Below, one piece after another: positions 53,971-62,853 of a stretch of 64,000 nt of DNA. The notes under the pieces are model-generated. The model saw only the letters and a list, made by a program, of their open reading frames with translations. It was not told where the DNA came from and made no database searches. Made by a program: the position numbers and the translations under genes. Position 1 is the first letter of the stretch, and each line of letters opens with the position of its first letter. Origin of the DNA: Cytophagales bacterium. GTDB lineage: Bacteria > Bacteroidota > Bacteroidia > Cytophagales > Cyclobacteriaceae. Where the stretch lies: NCBI GenBank assembly GCA_020402945.1, contig JADBYQ010000076.1:1-64000 (forward strand), in the 5' to 3' direction.

Positions 53971-54630
53971 GTGAAAGAGATAGGTCATATATATCTAAGC
54001 TGGCGGAGGGGCCAGGGCGAAAGAAGGCACATTGTTGGTGTTTTGAAGAAGAACATTACCCAGGGTGCGCGCTTTTCCTATCTACAAAAAGGAGTAGATG
54101 CCGCTAAGCTGGAAGGTTTTACACCCTATCCAGAGTTTCCGGAAACAACCAAGGAATACACTGATAATGTAGAAGAAATTTTTGGTCAGCGTATTACAAA
54201 ATCAGAGCGATCTGATATTACAGACTTTCTTGATTTTTGGGAAATTGATCCCAAGTTTAAAGACCAAAAATTCTATTTATTGGCTCACACTCAGGGGTTA
54301 AATCCCACCGACAACTTCGAGTTTTTGGCAGACTACAACCCGGTTAAATCACTTCGGTTTCTGACAGATTTGGCGAGTCTTAGTGTGTTGAAATTACCAG
54401 CTGGAAGCATTGAAAAAGGGGATAAGCTTACCTACCAATTAGAATCTGATAATCCACACGATAAAGAGGCCGTTAAAGTTTTTAAGGGAGAAACTCTTGT
54501 AGGTTACATCAAAAAGATTCACTGCAAAGTGTTTTATAAACCTCGAGCAGGCAAACTCAAGCTTACTGTTAAGGCCATAGAGCAAAACGGTGTTATGAAG
54601 CGTGTATTCGTAAAAGTAGCTGGTCAGTAA
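53971..54630 (+). CDS. HipA-N-terminus-like plus HIRAN domain protein
   Basis: 219 residues, starting at GTG 53971 one base after the kinase stop, with AGGAAAGTAAA as ribosome-binding region. Residues about 5-120 (IYLSWRRGQGERRHIVGVL, FSYLQKGVDAAKLEGFTPYPEFP, YTDNVEEIFGQRITKSERSDI) look like the N-terminal subdomain of HipA. Residues about 130-190 (LASLSVLKLPAGSIEKGDKLTYQLESDNPHDKEAVKVF, VGYIKK) are a HIRAN-type domain, which in HLTF/Rad5 recognises DNA 3' ends and is common beside nucleases and helicases. May recruit the kinase to DNA or act as its HipS-like partner. Inference. Confidence 0.68.
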   Translation: MKEIGHIYLSWRRGQGERRHIVGVLKKNITQGARFSYLQKGVDAAKLEGFTPYPEFPETTKEYTDNVEEIFGQRITKSERSDITDFLDFWEIDPKFKDQKFYLLAHTQGLNPTDNFEFLADYNPVKSLRFLTDLASLSVLKLPAGSIEKGDKLTYQLESDNPHDKEAVKVFKGETLVGYIKKIHCKVFYKPRAGKLKLTVKAIEQNGVMKRVFVKVAGQ

Positions 54631-54656
54631 GAGTCCTTAACCCACCTTAGTTCGTG

Positions 54657-54767
54657 TCTTCGCGAATCAAGCAAACTCAACCCTCTCTAGCGCAAGCATC
54701 TCGCTTGTGCTTCTACTTCTGTGATGGCTGACAAAAGTCCAAGCGTGACGCTTGAACTAGGTTGGGG
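54657..54767. repeat. REP-like direct repeat, copy 1
   Basis: 111 bases that recur at 56817-56927 with only two differences (54662 G/A, 54678 C/T), exactly 2160 bp downstream. Contains hairpin 1 AGCGCAAGC (54689-54697) / GCTTGTGCT (54703-54711) and hairpin 2 CAAGCG-TGA-CGCTTG (54740-54754). This two-hairpin form resembles REP/REPIN units mobilised by REP-associated tyrosine transposases. Confidence 0.7.
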
Positions 54768-54975
54768 AGGCAGCTCTAACCTAGTTAGTTTTATTGCCCT
54801 TGCTCAGTGCTATCATCGATCAACCGCATAATAGTAACCTAATCAATTTTTTAATGCAATAAATAACCGCCTATCCCATTTTTTGCCCCTAGTCGATGTT
54901 ATCACCGACCTTAGATAAAATTTCACCGTTGGTGCTTCACCATTTTATGCCCATGCTTACTTTCACAAAATCAAT

Positions 54976-55007
54976 ATTGTAAGGCTCGTGGATTCGAGGT
55001 ATATTTC
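54976..55007 (+). promoter_or_regulatory. Likely promoter of the lipoprotein esterase
   Basis: TTG at 54977-54979, 20-base spacer, TATATTTC at 55000-55007 (one mismatch to TAnnTTTG). Same geometry as the ald promoter (21544-21575). ATG follows at 55026. Confidence 0.4.
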
Positions 55008-55025
55008 AATTTAAAACCCTTACCT

Positions 55026-56759
55026 ATGAAATTTGAGCGATTTCTTCCTTTGGTTTTTTTACTAAGCTTGCAATGTTCCGACTCTGCGGACACTAATAGC
55101 TTACTAAAATTTTCATTTTCGTTTACAAAAGAGCTAAGTGAACAGGCTCAGGACGGACGGCTCCTACTTTTACTATCCACCAACGACAAAGCCGAGCCGC
55201 GTTTTCAAATAAACGATGGATTGGAAACTCAACTTGTGTTTGGTGTGGACGTGGACGGTATGAAACCGGGGGACGAAATTGTAGTCGATGAATCTGCGTT
55301 TGGTTTTCCTATTCAAAATCTGAAAAATATTCCTGCCGGAGATTATTTTGTTCAGGGACTAATCAATCGATATGAAACGTTCAATTTAAAGACAGGCCAT
55401 ACCGTAAAACTACCTCCCGATCAAGGGGAAGGCCAGCAGTGGAATTCAAAACCGGGAAACTTTTATAGCAAACCCACCAAGGTCAACATTGATCCTACAA
55501 AAAATGAAACGATAAAGGTGGTGATGGATCAAAAAATTGTGCCCGTAAAGGAACCAGAAGATACGAAATATGTAAAGCACATAAAAGTGCAAAGCAAGTT
55601 GCTGAGTGAGTTCTACGGAAAACCTATGTTTGTCGGAGCTCACGTGCTTATCCCCGAAGGTTTTGATGAACATCCACAAGCGCATTATCCGTTAATGATC
55701 TATCATGGCCACTTCCCCAAAGACTTTGGCGGCTTCAGCACCGAACCGCCAGATCCAAAAATGGACACTAGCGACTACAGTGCTCGCTTTGGAATTTATG
55801 GCTACAATAAATTGCAAAAACAGGAAGCCTATAATTTTTATAAGCAGTGGACCAGCAAAAATTTCCCTCGTTTTCTAGTGGTAGAAATCCAACATGCCAC
55901 ACCCTACTATGATGATTCGTATGCCGTTAACTCGGCCAGCATGGGGCCGTGGGGCGATGCGATCATGAAAGAATTGCTGCCTGAAATTGAATCTAAGTTT
56001 CGCGGAATAGGACAAGGTTGGGCTCGTTTTACCTATGGAGGTTCTACTGGAGGCTGGGAGGCTTTGGCCGTGCAAATGTTTTATCCCGATGAGTTCAATG
56101 GATGCTTCGCAGCTTGCCCTGATCCAATTGATTTTCGTGCCTTTTGCCTAGTGGATATTTATAAAGACAAGAATGCGTATTGGTATGATAGCGAGTTTAA
56201 AAAACTCCCGCGTCCTGCCCACCGAAACTATTTAGGTCAGATTCAAAATACCATGCAAGAAACGAACCATTATGAATTAGCACTCGGCACACACTCGCGC
56301 TCTGGGCAGCAATGGGATATTTGGGAGGCCGTGTACTCTCCGCAAGGAGAAGACGGTTATCCGAAACGAATCTTCAATAAAGAAACGGGAGAAATAGATA
56401 AAAGTGTTGCTGAGTATTGGAAAGAACATTTTGACCTGCGCTATATTTTAGAGCGTGACTGGAAAACGCTGGGACCAAAGTTGGAGGGCAAAATCCACAT
56501 TTACTGTGGTGATATGGATAACTACTATCTTAACAATGCTGTGTATTTGATGGAAGATTTCTTAAAGAAAACAGAGTCGCCATTTTATAAAGGAGAAGTA
56601 GACTATGGCGATCGAGCAGAACATTGCTGGAATGGCGACCACAACAATCCGAATTATATATCCAGACTGAGATACAACACACAATACTTACCAAAAATTT
56701 TGAAGCGTATCGAGGAGAGTGCGCCTAAAGGCGCTGATCTGAAAAGCTGGAAGTATTAA
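55026..56759 (+). CDS. Lipoprotein esterase-family (alpha/beta hydrolase) protein
   Basis: 577 residues with lipoprotein leader MKFERFLPLVFLLSLQCSDSAD (lipobox LSLQC). Residues about 20-190 are a beta-rich N-domain. The C-terminal ~380 residues are an esterase-D/enterochelin-esterase-like alpha/beta hydrolase: VGAHVLIPEGFDEH, YPLMIYHGHFPKDF (oxyanion region), nucleophile elbow GGSTGGWEAL (Ser), IHIYCGDMDNYYLNNA (acid) and DRAEHCWNGDH (His). Substrate unknown; similar proteins occur in soil and marine Bacteroidota. It stands alone, flanked by the two 111-bp direct repeats. Confidence 0.8.
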   Translation: MKFERFLPLVFLLSLQCSDSADTNSLLKFSFSFTKELSEQAQDGRLLLLLSTNDKAEPRFQINDGLETQLVFGVDVDGMKPGDEIVVDESAFGFPIQNLKNIPAGDYFVQGLINRYETFNLKTGHTVKLPPDQGEGQQWNSKPGNFYSKPTKVNIDPTKNETIKVVMDQKIVPVKEPEDTKYVKHIKVQSKLLSEFYGKPMFVGAHVLIPEGFDEHPQAHYPLMIYHGHFPKDFGGFSTEPPDPKMDTSDYSARFGIYGYNKLQKQEAYNFYKQWTSKNFPRFLVVEIQHATPYYDDSYAVNSASMGPWGDAIMKELLPEIESKFRGIGQGWARFTYGGSTGGWEALAVQMFYPDEFNGCFAACPDPIDFRAFCLVDIYKDKNAYWYDSEFKKLPRPAHRNYLGQIQNTMQETNHYELALGTHSRSGQQWDIWEAVYSPQGEDGYPKRIFNKETGEIDKSVAEYWKEHFDLRYILERDWKTLGPKLEGKIHIYCGDMDNYYLNNAVYLMEDFLKKTESPFYKGEVDYGDRAEHCWNGDHNNPNYISRLRYNTQYLPKILKRIEESAPKGADLKSWKY

Positions 56760-56816
56760 GCCTAAATGGAGCCGCCAATTTTAAGTGTGAATCTGTGGCT
56801 GCCAACCTGGTTTTTA

Positions 56817-56927
56817 TCTTCACGAATCAAGCAAACTTAACCCTCTCTAGCGCAAGCATCTCGCTTGTGCTTCTACTTCTGTGATGGCTGACAAAAGTCC
56901 AAGCGTGACGCTTGAACTAGGTTGGGG
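56817..56927. repeat. REP-like direct repeat, copy 2
   Basis: 109/111 identical to 54657-54767, same orientation. Hairpins at 56849-56871 and 56900-56914. Together with copy 1 it brackets the esterase gene and its promoter. Confidence 0.7.
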
Positions 56928-56954
56928 TGATTTCCGAGTAGAACTAAATGAAGG

Positions 56955-56977
56955 ATTGCTGGTCGGAGACCAACAAT
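56955..56977. repeat. Short palindrome beside repeat copy 2
   Basis: ATTGCTGGTC (56955-56964) / GACCAACAAT (56968-56977), loop GGA, one mismatch. A different palindrome type from those in the 111-bp repeat. Confidence 0.45.
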
Positions 56978-57037
56978 AATAACGAAACTTTTTTGATTTT
57001 CTTTTTCAGTTTGAGAGAGTGCATTCCTAATTTGTAA

Positions 57038-57847
57038 CTACTCGATTTGCTTACTTTCGAACAGCAAAATTCTATTCTTTTGATTTACTAAAATGATGGA
57101 TTCGTCAGAGGCTAACACATACTTATACTCAACGCCCACCTCAATTTCTCTGGTTGTTCCTGTGCCCAGGTCAAAGATTTTCATTTTGGTTCCATCTAAA
57201 TAATACAACTCCTCACCAAAGAAATTGAAATTGTTGATGCCTTTTTTATCGATTTGGTAGATCCTTTTTCCAATATGGCTATACACAGAAATCCCGGATT
57301 GTTGATCTAGCAAAAAGATCATGTTTTGGTATTCCCTTAAGTGAGTGTAAACAGGTGTAACCTTAGCTTTTAAAGTATCTGTGTAGAATTCAATAACAAC
57401 TTCTTTTGTGATTGGATTGACTTTTTTGATAGACGCATCTGCAGCATCAAAAAGCCAAAGCTTATTATCATTACTAGGACAGACTAAAGTCGGCTGAATA
57501 GCCCACGAGGGTTCTAACAGGTATTCTTTTCCATTCTCAAAATAACGGCCGTAGATCCAGTATTTTTGGTTTACATGACTATATAAGAAAATGGAAGGAT
57601 GATACCAGGGCTCGAGCAAGGTTGTGTTCTTACCTTTTAAAGTGGCCATTAACTTCCCTTGCGCGTCAAATTTTTTGATCACATTGTTCTTTGACACGAT
57701 AAAGAAATTGCCCAGCCGATCAACCGTTGCACAGATAACTTCAGCACTCTTAATTTCTTTAATTTTTTTACCGATCTGCTGGCCGTTTACGAAGCAACAG
57801 GAAAACAACGTGAAAAAGAAAAAGCAAATTATTTTACTAATTGACAT
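57038..57847 (-). CDS. Secreted beta-propeller-like protein, unknown function
   Basis: 269 residues with an N-terminal signal sequence (MSISKIICFFFFTLFSCCFVNG-QQI; FSCC could be a lipobox). The chain has repeated strand groups of the form 'VDRLGNFFIVSKNNVIKKFDAQGKLMATLKG' and 'KLWLFDAADASIKKVNPITKEVV', i.e. NHL/6-bladed-propeller-like units of about 40 residues. Overlaps the 3' end of lpxH by 11 bases, so it is the distal gene of an lpxH transcript. Function unknown. Confidence 0.65.
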   Translation of the reverse strand: MSISKIICFFFFTLFSCCFVNGQQIGKKIKEIKSAEVICATVDRLGNFFIVSKNNVIKKFDAQGKLMATLKGKNTTLLEPWYHPSIFLYSHVNQKYWIYGRYFENGKEYLLEPSWAIQPTLVCPSNDNKLWLFDAADASIKKVNPITKEVVIEFYTDTLKAKVTPVYTHLREYQNMIFLLDQQSGISVYSHIGKRIYQIDKKGINNFNFFGEELYYLDGTKMKIFDLGTGTTREIEVGVEYKYVLASDESIILVNQKNRILLFESKQIE

Positions 57848-58607
57848 GGCGATAGGTCTTCAAAGCAACTGCCTGTCCGTCAAACTCTGCATAAGTGTTG
57901 AAATGAACCCACTCTCCTAAATTGATGTAGCGACTATTTACGCCCACTTCCAGGTCAAGTGGTAAGTGACGATGCCCAAAAACATAGAAATCGTGGTGCG
58001 TCTCTTTTTCGATTGCCTTACAGAAGGAGAGCAGGAATTCATTTTCTTCCCCATTGAATTTTTCTTCTCTTTTGGTATTCGCCAATCTGCTTTGCTTGCT
58101 CCAAAGTTGGGCAATGCCCATACCCAGGTTGGGATGGATGCGTGCAAACAGCCATTGACAAACCTTGCTGTTAAAAAACTTTTTTTGAATTTTATACATA
58201 GAATCACCGGGGCCAAGCCCATCGCCATGACCGATCAAAAAAAACTTGTCGTTGATTTGTAAAGTTTGTGGTTCGCGGTAAATAACAATGTCAAGTTCTT
58301 TGGTAAAGTAATCGAACAGCCACATGTCGTGATTGCCGGTAAAGAAGTAAATAGGAATGCCAGCATCTCTTAACTCGGCTAACTTTCCCTGAAAGCGAAT
58401 AAACCCTTTTGGAATAGCATGTTTGTATTCAAACCAGAAGTCGAAAATATCACCTAGTAAATAGATACTATGTGCATCTTGTTTTGCCTGATCCAGCCAA
58501 GCAATGATTCTTTTTTCGCGTTCCAAACTAGATGTATGGTTCGGAACTCCCAGATGAAAATCGGAGGCGAAGTATATTTTTTTATCGGATGGAAGACGAA
58601 TTCCCAT
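57837..58607 (-). CDS. lpxH: UDP-2,3-diacylglucosamine diphosphatase
   Basis: 256 residues. Fourth step of lipid A synthesis: hydrolyses UDP-2,3-diacylglucosamine to lipid X at the inner membrane. Metallophosphoesterase motifs: YFASDFHLGVPNH (D16, H18), LLGDIFDFWFEYKHAIPKG, FTGNHDMWLFDYF, IGHGDGLGPGD, FGHRHLPLDLE. The FDFWFEY insert is typical of LpxH rather than LpxG or LpxI. It starts 74 bases after ftsH ends, with the ftsH terminator between, so it has its own promoter. Overlaps the propeller gene. Confidence 0.94.
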   Translation of the reverse strand: MGIRLPSDKKIYFASDFHLGVPNHTSSLEREKRIIAWLDQAKQDAHSIYLLGDIFDFWFEYKHAIPKGFIRFQGKLAELRDAGIPIYFFTGNHDMWLFDYFTKELDIVIYREPQTLQINDKFFLIGHGDGLGPGDSMYKIQKKFFNSKVCQWLFARIHPNLGMGIAQLWSKQSRLANTKREEKFNGEENEFLLSFCKAIEKETHHDFYVFGHRHLPLDLEVGVNSRYINLGEWVHFNTYAEFDGQAVALKTYRHVN

Positions 58608-58628
58608 TGGTTATGTCTCTGCAAAAAT

Positions 58629-58664
58629 AGAAAAAGCCATTCAGAATAGCTGAATGGCTTTTAA
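58629..58664 (-). terminator. Terminator of ftsH
   Basis: Stem AAAAGCCATTCA (58632-58643) / TGAATGGCTTTT (58651-58662), 12 bp perfect with a 7-base loop. On the minus strand it is followed by TTTTTCTATTTTT. Lies 17 bases after the ftsH stop. Confidence 0.75.
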
Positions 58665-58680
58665 GTGTTTTCAATAGAGA

Positions 58681-60714
58681 TTATTCCTTTACTGAATCTG
58701 CTGCTGGTTTTTTTGGCGCAATAGTTTCTGCGGCCAGCTCTACTTTTTCTTTGTCTGTTCCATTGGTAAACTTCTCATAGGTGGTTTGACCGGCAAACGG
58801 ACGTTTTCCTATTAAACGCTCCAGGTCAGACTGGAACAAGATTTCTTTCTCCAATAGTTCTTTCGCGATAATATCCAGATGTTCTCTGTGGTGAATCAAC
58901 AAATCTTTAGTGCGTTGATACGCCTTGTCAATAATCTTTTTTACTTCTTCATCGATGCGTTGTGCGGTGGCATCTGAATAAGGTTTATTAAAGGTGTAGT
59001 CAGATTGTTTAGAATCAAAGAACGACATGTTTCCAATCTCTTTATTCATACCGTAGACGGTCACCATACTATAGGCCATTTTGGTGATGCGCTCTAAATC
59101 ACTTAGTGCACCGGTTGAAATCTTCTCGAAAATTATTTCTTCAGCCGCACGACCACCAAACGTCATGCTCATTTCGTCCAGCAATTGTTCAGTTTGGTAT
59201 AAGAACTGTTCTTTGGGCAAATATTGTGCGTATCCCAGTGCAGCTACTCCGCGTGGTACGATGCTCACCTTTACGAGCGGATCAGCATGCTCTAGAAACC
59301 ATCCTGCTACGGCATGACCAGCTTCGTGATAAGCCACAATTTTTTTCTCTTCGGGTGAAATGATTTTCGTTTTCTTTTCCAATCCTCCGATCACCCGATC
59401 AATGGCGTCATGGAAATCCTGCATCTCCACTTCTGTTTTGTCTTTACGTGCCGCAATGAGCGCAGCCTCGTTACACACGTTGGCGATTTCCGCACCAGCA
59501 AAACCGGGTGTCTGTGCTGCTAATTTTTTTACATCAACATCTTTCGAAAGCTTAATTGGCTTCAAGTGTACTTTAAAAATATGCTCTCGGCCCGCGATGT
59601 CTGGTTTGTCGATACTGATTTGTCTATCAAAACGACCTGGGCGCATCAATGCAGAGTCTAATACATCTGGTCTATTAGTAGCGGCAAGAATGATTACCCC
59701 ACTATCGGTTGCAAAGCCATCCATTTCAACCAGTAACGAGTTCAATGTATTTTCACGCTCGTCATTAGATCCGGGCATCTGCCCTCTACCGCGAGAACGA
59801 CCAATTGCGTCAATCTCGTCAATGAAAATAATACAAGGAGCTTTCTCTTTTGCCTGCTTGAACAAATCGCGAACACGCGCAGCGCCAACACCCACAAACA
59901 TTTCTACGAAGTCTGAACCTGATAAGGAAAAGAAAGGCACACCTGCTTCACCGGCTACGGCTTTCGCCAAAAGGGTTTTTCCTGTTCCTGGAGGGCCAAT
60001 TAAAAGCGCTCCTTTCGGAATTTTTCCGCCCAGCTTTGTAAACTTTTGTGGTGTTTTTAGGAAGTCAACGATCTCCTTTACTTCTTCTTTGGCCTCTTCC
60101 AATCCAGCTACATCCGCAAACGTTATTTTCACTTTGCTTTCGGCATCAAAAAGAGCCGCTTTTGATTTTCCGATGTTGAAGATTTGGCCGCCAGGACCTG
60201 CTCCGCCAGTCATTCTCCGCATTAACATCCAAAAGCCAAACACGAGAAGGAATAGAAATCCGATATTGAAAATCGTATTGGTGTAGTCTACCCTATCTTC
60301 CTTTTTAAGATCGACCTTGTCATTGGCACTGAAACCTTTGGTAAGCTCCTCATAGCGATCTTCAAATTTTTCGACCGATCCGATTTTTAATTTATAATGG
60401 GGGCCATTGGCATTTAAGCCTAAAGGGCTAATTGTTTTTTCAATTTCCTGCTTGTACTTGGCATTTTGAAGGGCTTCCGCCTTCAGGGTTATCTCAACCA
60501 TTTCTTCATTCTTAATGAGAACCAGTTTTTTGATATCACGGGAACGCACCATTTCCTCAAATCGACTATCCAGTATCTCGGTCAATTCGCCACTGTTCAT
60601 GACGCGGCTAATGCCGAAAATCACTACGATCAATGCCAAAATAAGCCAGGTCTGATAGTTCGTTTTAGGGAGTTTTGGGGGATTTATCTTTTTATCTCTC
60701 TCTTTGTCTGCCAT
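58681..60714 (-). CDS. ftsH: ATP-dependent zinc metalloprotease FtsH
   Basis: 677 residues. Membrane-anchored AAA+ protease for short-lived and damaged membrane or cytosolic proteins. TM1 about 22-39, periplasmic domain to about 143, TM2 about 147-167. AAA+ domain: Walker A GPPGTGKT (240-247), Walker [12 protein letters not shown] (295-305), SRH/arginine region [11 protein letters not shown]. Protease: HEAGH (463-467), with the third zinc-ligand acid expected about 75 residues later ([10 protein letters not shown] region). Long acidic C-terminus ending [10 protein letters not shown]. Terminator immediately follows. Confidence 0.97.
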   Translation of the reverse strand: MADKERDKKINPPKLPKTNYQTWLILALIVVIFGISRVMNSGELTEILDSRFEEMVRSRDIKKLVLIKNEEMVEITLKAEALQNAKYKQEIEKTISPLGLNANGPHYKLKIGSVEKFEDRYEELTKGFSANDKVDLKKEDRVDYTNTIFNIGFLFLLVFGFWMLMRRMTGGAGPGGQIFNIGKSKAALFDAESKVKITFADVAGLEEAKEEVKEIVDFLKTPQKFTKLGGKIPKGALLIGPPGTGKTLLAKAVAGEAGVPFFSLSGSDFVEMFVGVGAARVRDLFKQAKEKAPCIIFIDEIDAIGRSRGRGQMPGSNDERENTLNSLLVEMDGFATDSGVIILAATNRPDVLDSALMRPGRFDRQISIDKPDIAGREHIFKVHLKPIKLSKDVDVKKLAAQTPGFAGAEIANVCNEAALIAARKDKTEVEMQDFHDAIDRVIGGLEKKTKIISPEEKKIVAYHEAGHAVAGWFLEHADPLVKVSIVPRGVAALGYAQYLPKEQFLYQTEQLLDEMSMTFGGRAAEEIIFEKISTGALSDLERITKMAYSMVTVYGMNKEIGNMSFFDSKQSDYTFNKPYSDATAQRIDEEVKKIIDKAYQRTKDLLIHHREHLDIIAKELLEKEILFQSDLERLIGKRPFAGQTTYEKFTNGTDKEKVELAAETIAPKKPAADSVKE

Positions 60715-60767
60715 TGTTTATAAAATCTAAAGTTCAAATTACTAACGTCTGCTGCTGATTTAAGTTC

Positions 60768-61139
60768 TTAGTCCTCAATTTCTGTTATCTGGGCATCGCC
60801 CCATAAACGCTCGATGGCATAAAATCCTCTTTTGTCTTTGCGGAAGATGTGGACGACAACAGTGATATAGTCGAGAATCACCCACTCTTTATTGCTTCTT
60901 CCTTCGATTTGCCACGGGTTTTCTTTTATTTTCTTGTAGACTTCGTCATCTACCGAACCGGCAATGGCATCTAACTGCTTATCCGAGCTTCCTGAGCAAA
61001 TGACAAAAAAATCTGCGACTGCATTCTTGATTTCCCTCAAATCCATCACAACAATTTCGGAAGCTTTCTTTTCCTGCATCCCATGTACGATGGCTTTGCA
61101 TAGTTTTTCTGAGTCTGCTTTCTTCTTTTTTTTGGTCAT
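60768..61139 (-). CDS. rsfS: Ribosomal silencing factor RsfS
   Basis: 123 residues. Binds uL14 of the large subunit and blocks subunit joining under nutrient limitation. Family core: EIVVMDLREIKNAVADFFVICSGSSDKQLDAIAGSVDDEV, IEGRSNKEWVILDYITVVVHIF and REFYAIERLWGDA-like ending (here RGFYAIERLWGDAQ). Short basic N-terminus MTKKKKKADSEK. Upstream of ftsH on the same strand with a 53-base gap; the two are likely co-transcribed. Divergent from birA. Confidence 0.94.
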   Translation of the reverse strand: MTKKKKKADSEKLCKAIVHGMQEKKASEIVVMDLREIKNAVADFFVICSGSSDKQLDAIAGSVDDEVYKKIKENPWQIEGRSNKEWVILDYITVVVHIFRKDKRGFYAIERLWGDAQITEIED

Positions 61140-61176
61140 TCAATTATCTTAGGGTCTTTGGGAAAAAGTAAAGCAG

Positions 61177-61184
61177 CAAATCTA
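61177..61184 (-). promoter_or_regulatory. Candidate -7 element of the rsfS-ftsH unit
   Basis: Minus-strand TAGATTTG (exact TAnnTTTG), 37 bases before the rsfS ATG, in the 56-base gap to birA. -33 element unclear. Confidence 0.4.
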
Positions 61185-61195
61185 ACCAAATTCCA

Positions 61196-61957
61196 TTGTA
61201 TAAAATCCTTGCCAACACGCTGTTCTTTGGAAAAAACGTGGTTTTCGTGCCAGAATGTCACTCGACCAACACGCTTTTATTAGAACTCTCACAAAAGACG
61301 AATCCGCCAGAAGGCACGATTGTAATTACCAACTCTCAAACCCGAGGTCGTGGTCAAAGAGGCAATGGATGGGAGGCTGAACCGGGCAAGAATTTGACGT
61401 TTTCTTTGCTGCTCAAGCCGCATTTTATGTTGGCCCAACAGCAATTTGATCTAACCATAGCCATATCGCTGGGTGTTTTTGATTTTCTTTCGGCACGAAT
61501 CCCCGAACGAGTAAAAATCAAGTGGCCCAACGACCTTCTTATTGGTGAGAAAAAAATTACCGGAATTTTGATTGAGAACGGACTGGCTGGCGAACAAATC
61601 CAGCAAAGTATAGTCGGGATCGGATTAAATGTTAACCAGTTTTCATTTTCAAAAGATACGGCAACGTCCTTGAAATTAGAAACCGGGCTTGATTTTGATA
61701 ATAATGATGAACTCAATTCACTAGTTGAAAAACTGGAAGGAAGGTATTTGCAACTTCGTGCGGGAAAGCGTTTGGAACTACTGGCTATTTACTTAAAGAA
61801 TCTGTATCGAGTGGGTGAGAAGCACTCTTTTCTAGCTAACGGCCAAAAGCTCCAAGGTCGCATTGAAGGCATTGATGAAAGTGGAAGACTAAAGATCCAT
61901 ACAAATGGCATTGATCGATTTTTTGGTTTAAAAGAGATATCGTTTGTCCATGAATAG
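61196..61957 (+). CDS. birA: Biotin--[acetyl-CoA carboxylase] ligase
   Basis: 253 residues, catalytic-only (class I) BirA without an N-terminal HTH. Motifs: CHSTNTLLLELSQ, GRGQRGNGWEAEPGKNLTFSLLL (biotinyl-AMP loop), IKWPNDLLIGEKKITGIL (Lys for biotinyl-AMP), SIVGIGLNVN. The C-terminal ~60 residues are the SH3-like domain (GQKLQGRIEGIDESGRLKI). Starts with TTG at 61196 (YKILANTLFFGK follows); no ATG is near in frame. Its end overlaps the HHH gene. Confidence 0.93.
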   Translation: MYKILANTLFFGKNVVFVPECHSTNTLLLELSQKTNPPEGTIVITNSQTRGRGQRGNGWEAEPGKNLTFSLLLKPHFMLAQQQFDLTIAISLGVFDFLSARIPERVKIKWPNDLLIGEKKITGILIENGLAGEQIQQSIVGIGLNVNQFSFSKDTATSLKLETGLDFDNNDELNSLVEKLEGRYLQLRAGKRLELLAIYLKNLYRVGEKHSFLANGQKLQGRIEGIDESGRLKIHTNGIDRFFGLKEISFVHE

Positions 61958-62852
61958 GTTGAAGGCCTGGATTCGAAGTTTTTTTGGGTTCTCACGATCG
62001 GAGACGAACGCACTTCTCATTTTGTTGCCCTTGATGGTTTTATTGATTTTTTCAGAGCCTGCGTATCGCTACTGGTTTACGAATCAAGAGGTGAGTTTTT
62101 TCAAGGACTCACTGCGGCTTGATAGCCTGGTTGCCAAATGGCAATGGGAAAAAGCAGATAGTATTTCCGAATCAGTTGATCGGCCGCTTTTTAGGTTTAA
62201 CCCAAATACAACCTCCAGGGATAGTTTATTACAATTAGGTTTCTCCCCATCGCTTGCTCGCAGAATCGTCAACTACCGAACAAAGGGTGGAATTTTCAAA
62301 ATCAAAAGCGATTTATTAAAAATGTATGGTGTCGATACTATACTCTACCGGAAGCTTTACTCGTTTATCGATTTGCCTCTTGTCGTTGAAAAGAAAACAA
62401 GGGAATTCCCCAAGGATTCTTTTCCAAAACGCCCAGCTTTTACGATAACAAAACTGGATTTAAATGTGGCCGACACTACTCAATTAATTACCGTTTACGG
62501 TATAGGTTCAAAGTTCTCGAAGCGCATCGTAGAATACCGGGAGCGTTTGGGTGGATTTGTTTCGATGGATCAACTGAACGAGGTGTACCGACTCGATACT
62601 ACCGCTGTCGGTCGGATAAAGAAAAAATTCTTTGTGTCATTGGGTTTTGTTCCCCGACAAATCCAACTTAACACCGTTACAGAAAAGGAACTAGCTGCTC
62701 ATCCTTACATTTCTTACAAGCTGGCGGCTGCGGTTGTCGCCTATCGGTTTCAACATGGAAACTTCACATCGATTGAAGACCTTGTGAACTTGAAATTACT
62801 GACCGAGAAAGATTTCCAACGGATTAAACCTTATATTACCATAAACCCGTAA
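61950..62852 (+). CDS. Membrane-anchored helix-hairpin-helix (ComEA-like) protein
   Basis: 300 residues from ATG 61950, overlapping the birA stop by 8 bases. One N-terminal membrane helix (about 19-34, LLILLPLMVLLIFSEP). Three or four helix-hairpin-helix-like DNA-binding units follow: FSPSLARRIVNYRTKGGIFK, GIGSKFSKRIVEYRERLGGF, YISYKLAAAVVAYRFQHGNF, each with the G/x-x-L-A-R-R-I-V/x-Y-R pattern of ComEA. ComEA binds incoming DNA during natural transformation; whether this larger protein does so is not known. Next gene starts 1 base later. Confidence 0.83.
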   Translation: MNRLKAWIRSFFGFSRSETNALLILLPLMVLLIFSEPAYRYWFTNQEVSFFKDSLRLDSLVAKWQWEKADSISESVDRPLFRFNPNTTSRDSLLQLGFSPSLARRIVNYRTKGGIFKIKSDLLKMYGVDTILYRKLYSFIDLPLVVEKKTREFPKDSFPKRPAFTITKLDLNVADTTQLITVYGIGSKFSKRIVEYRERLGGFVSMDQLNEVYRLDTTAVGRIKKKFFVSLGFVPRQIQLNTVTEKELAAHPYISYKLAAAVVAYRFQHGNFTSIEDLVNLKLLTEKDFQRIKPYITINP

Positions 62853-62853
62853 C

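Larger units (their letters stand above)
54631..55025. other. Gene-free region between the HIRAN gene and the esterase
   Basis: 395 bases. Holds repeat copy 1 and, at its right end, the likely esterase promoter. No convincing ORF; the rest is AT-rich spacer with a weak inverted CACC...GGTG segment. Confidence 0.5.

Noticed and set aside
54657-56927. Composite transposon or CRISPR made of the two repeats
   Set aside because: Only two copies, no transposase between them, and 2 kb spacing; REP-like repeats are the simpler reading.
59360-60286. 308-residue plus-strand ORF opposite ftsH
   Set aside because: Exact antisense of the conserved ATPase domain of ftsH; no signals of its own.
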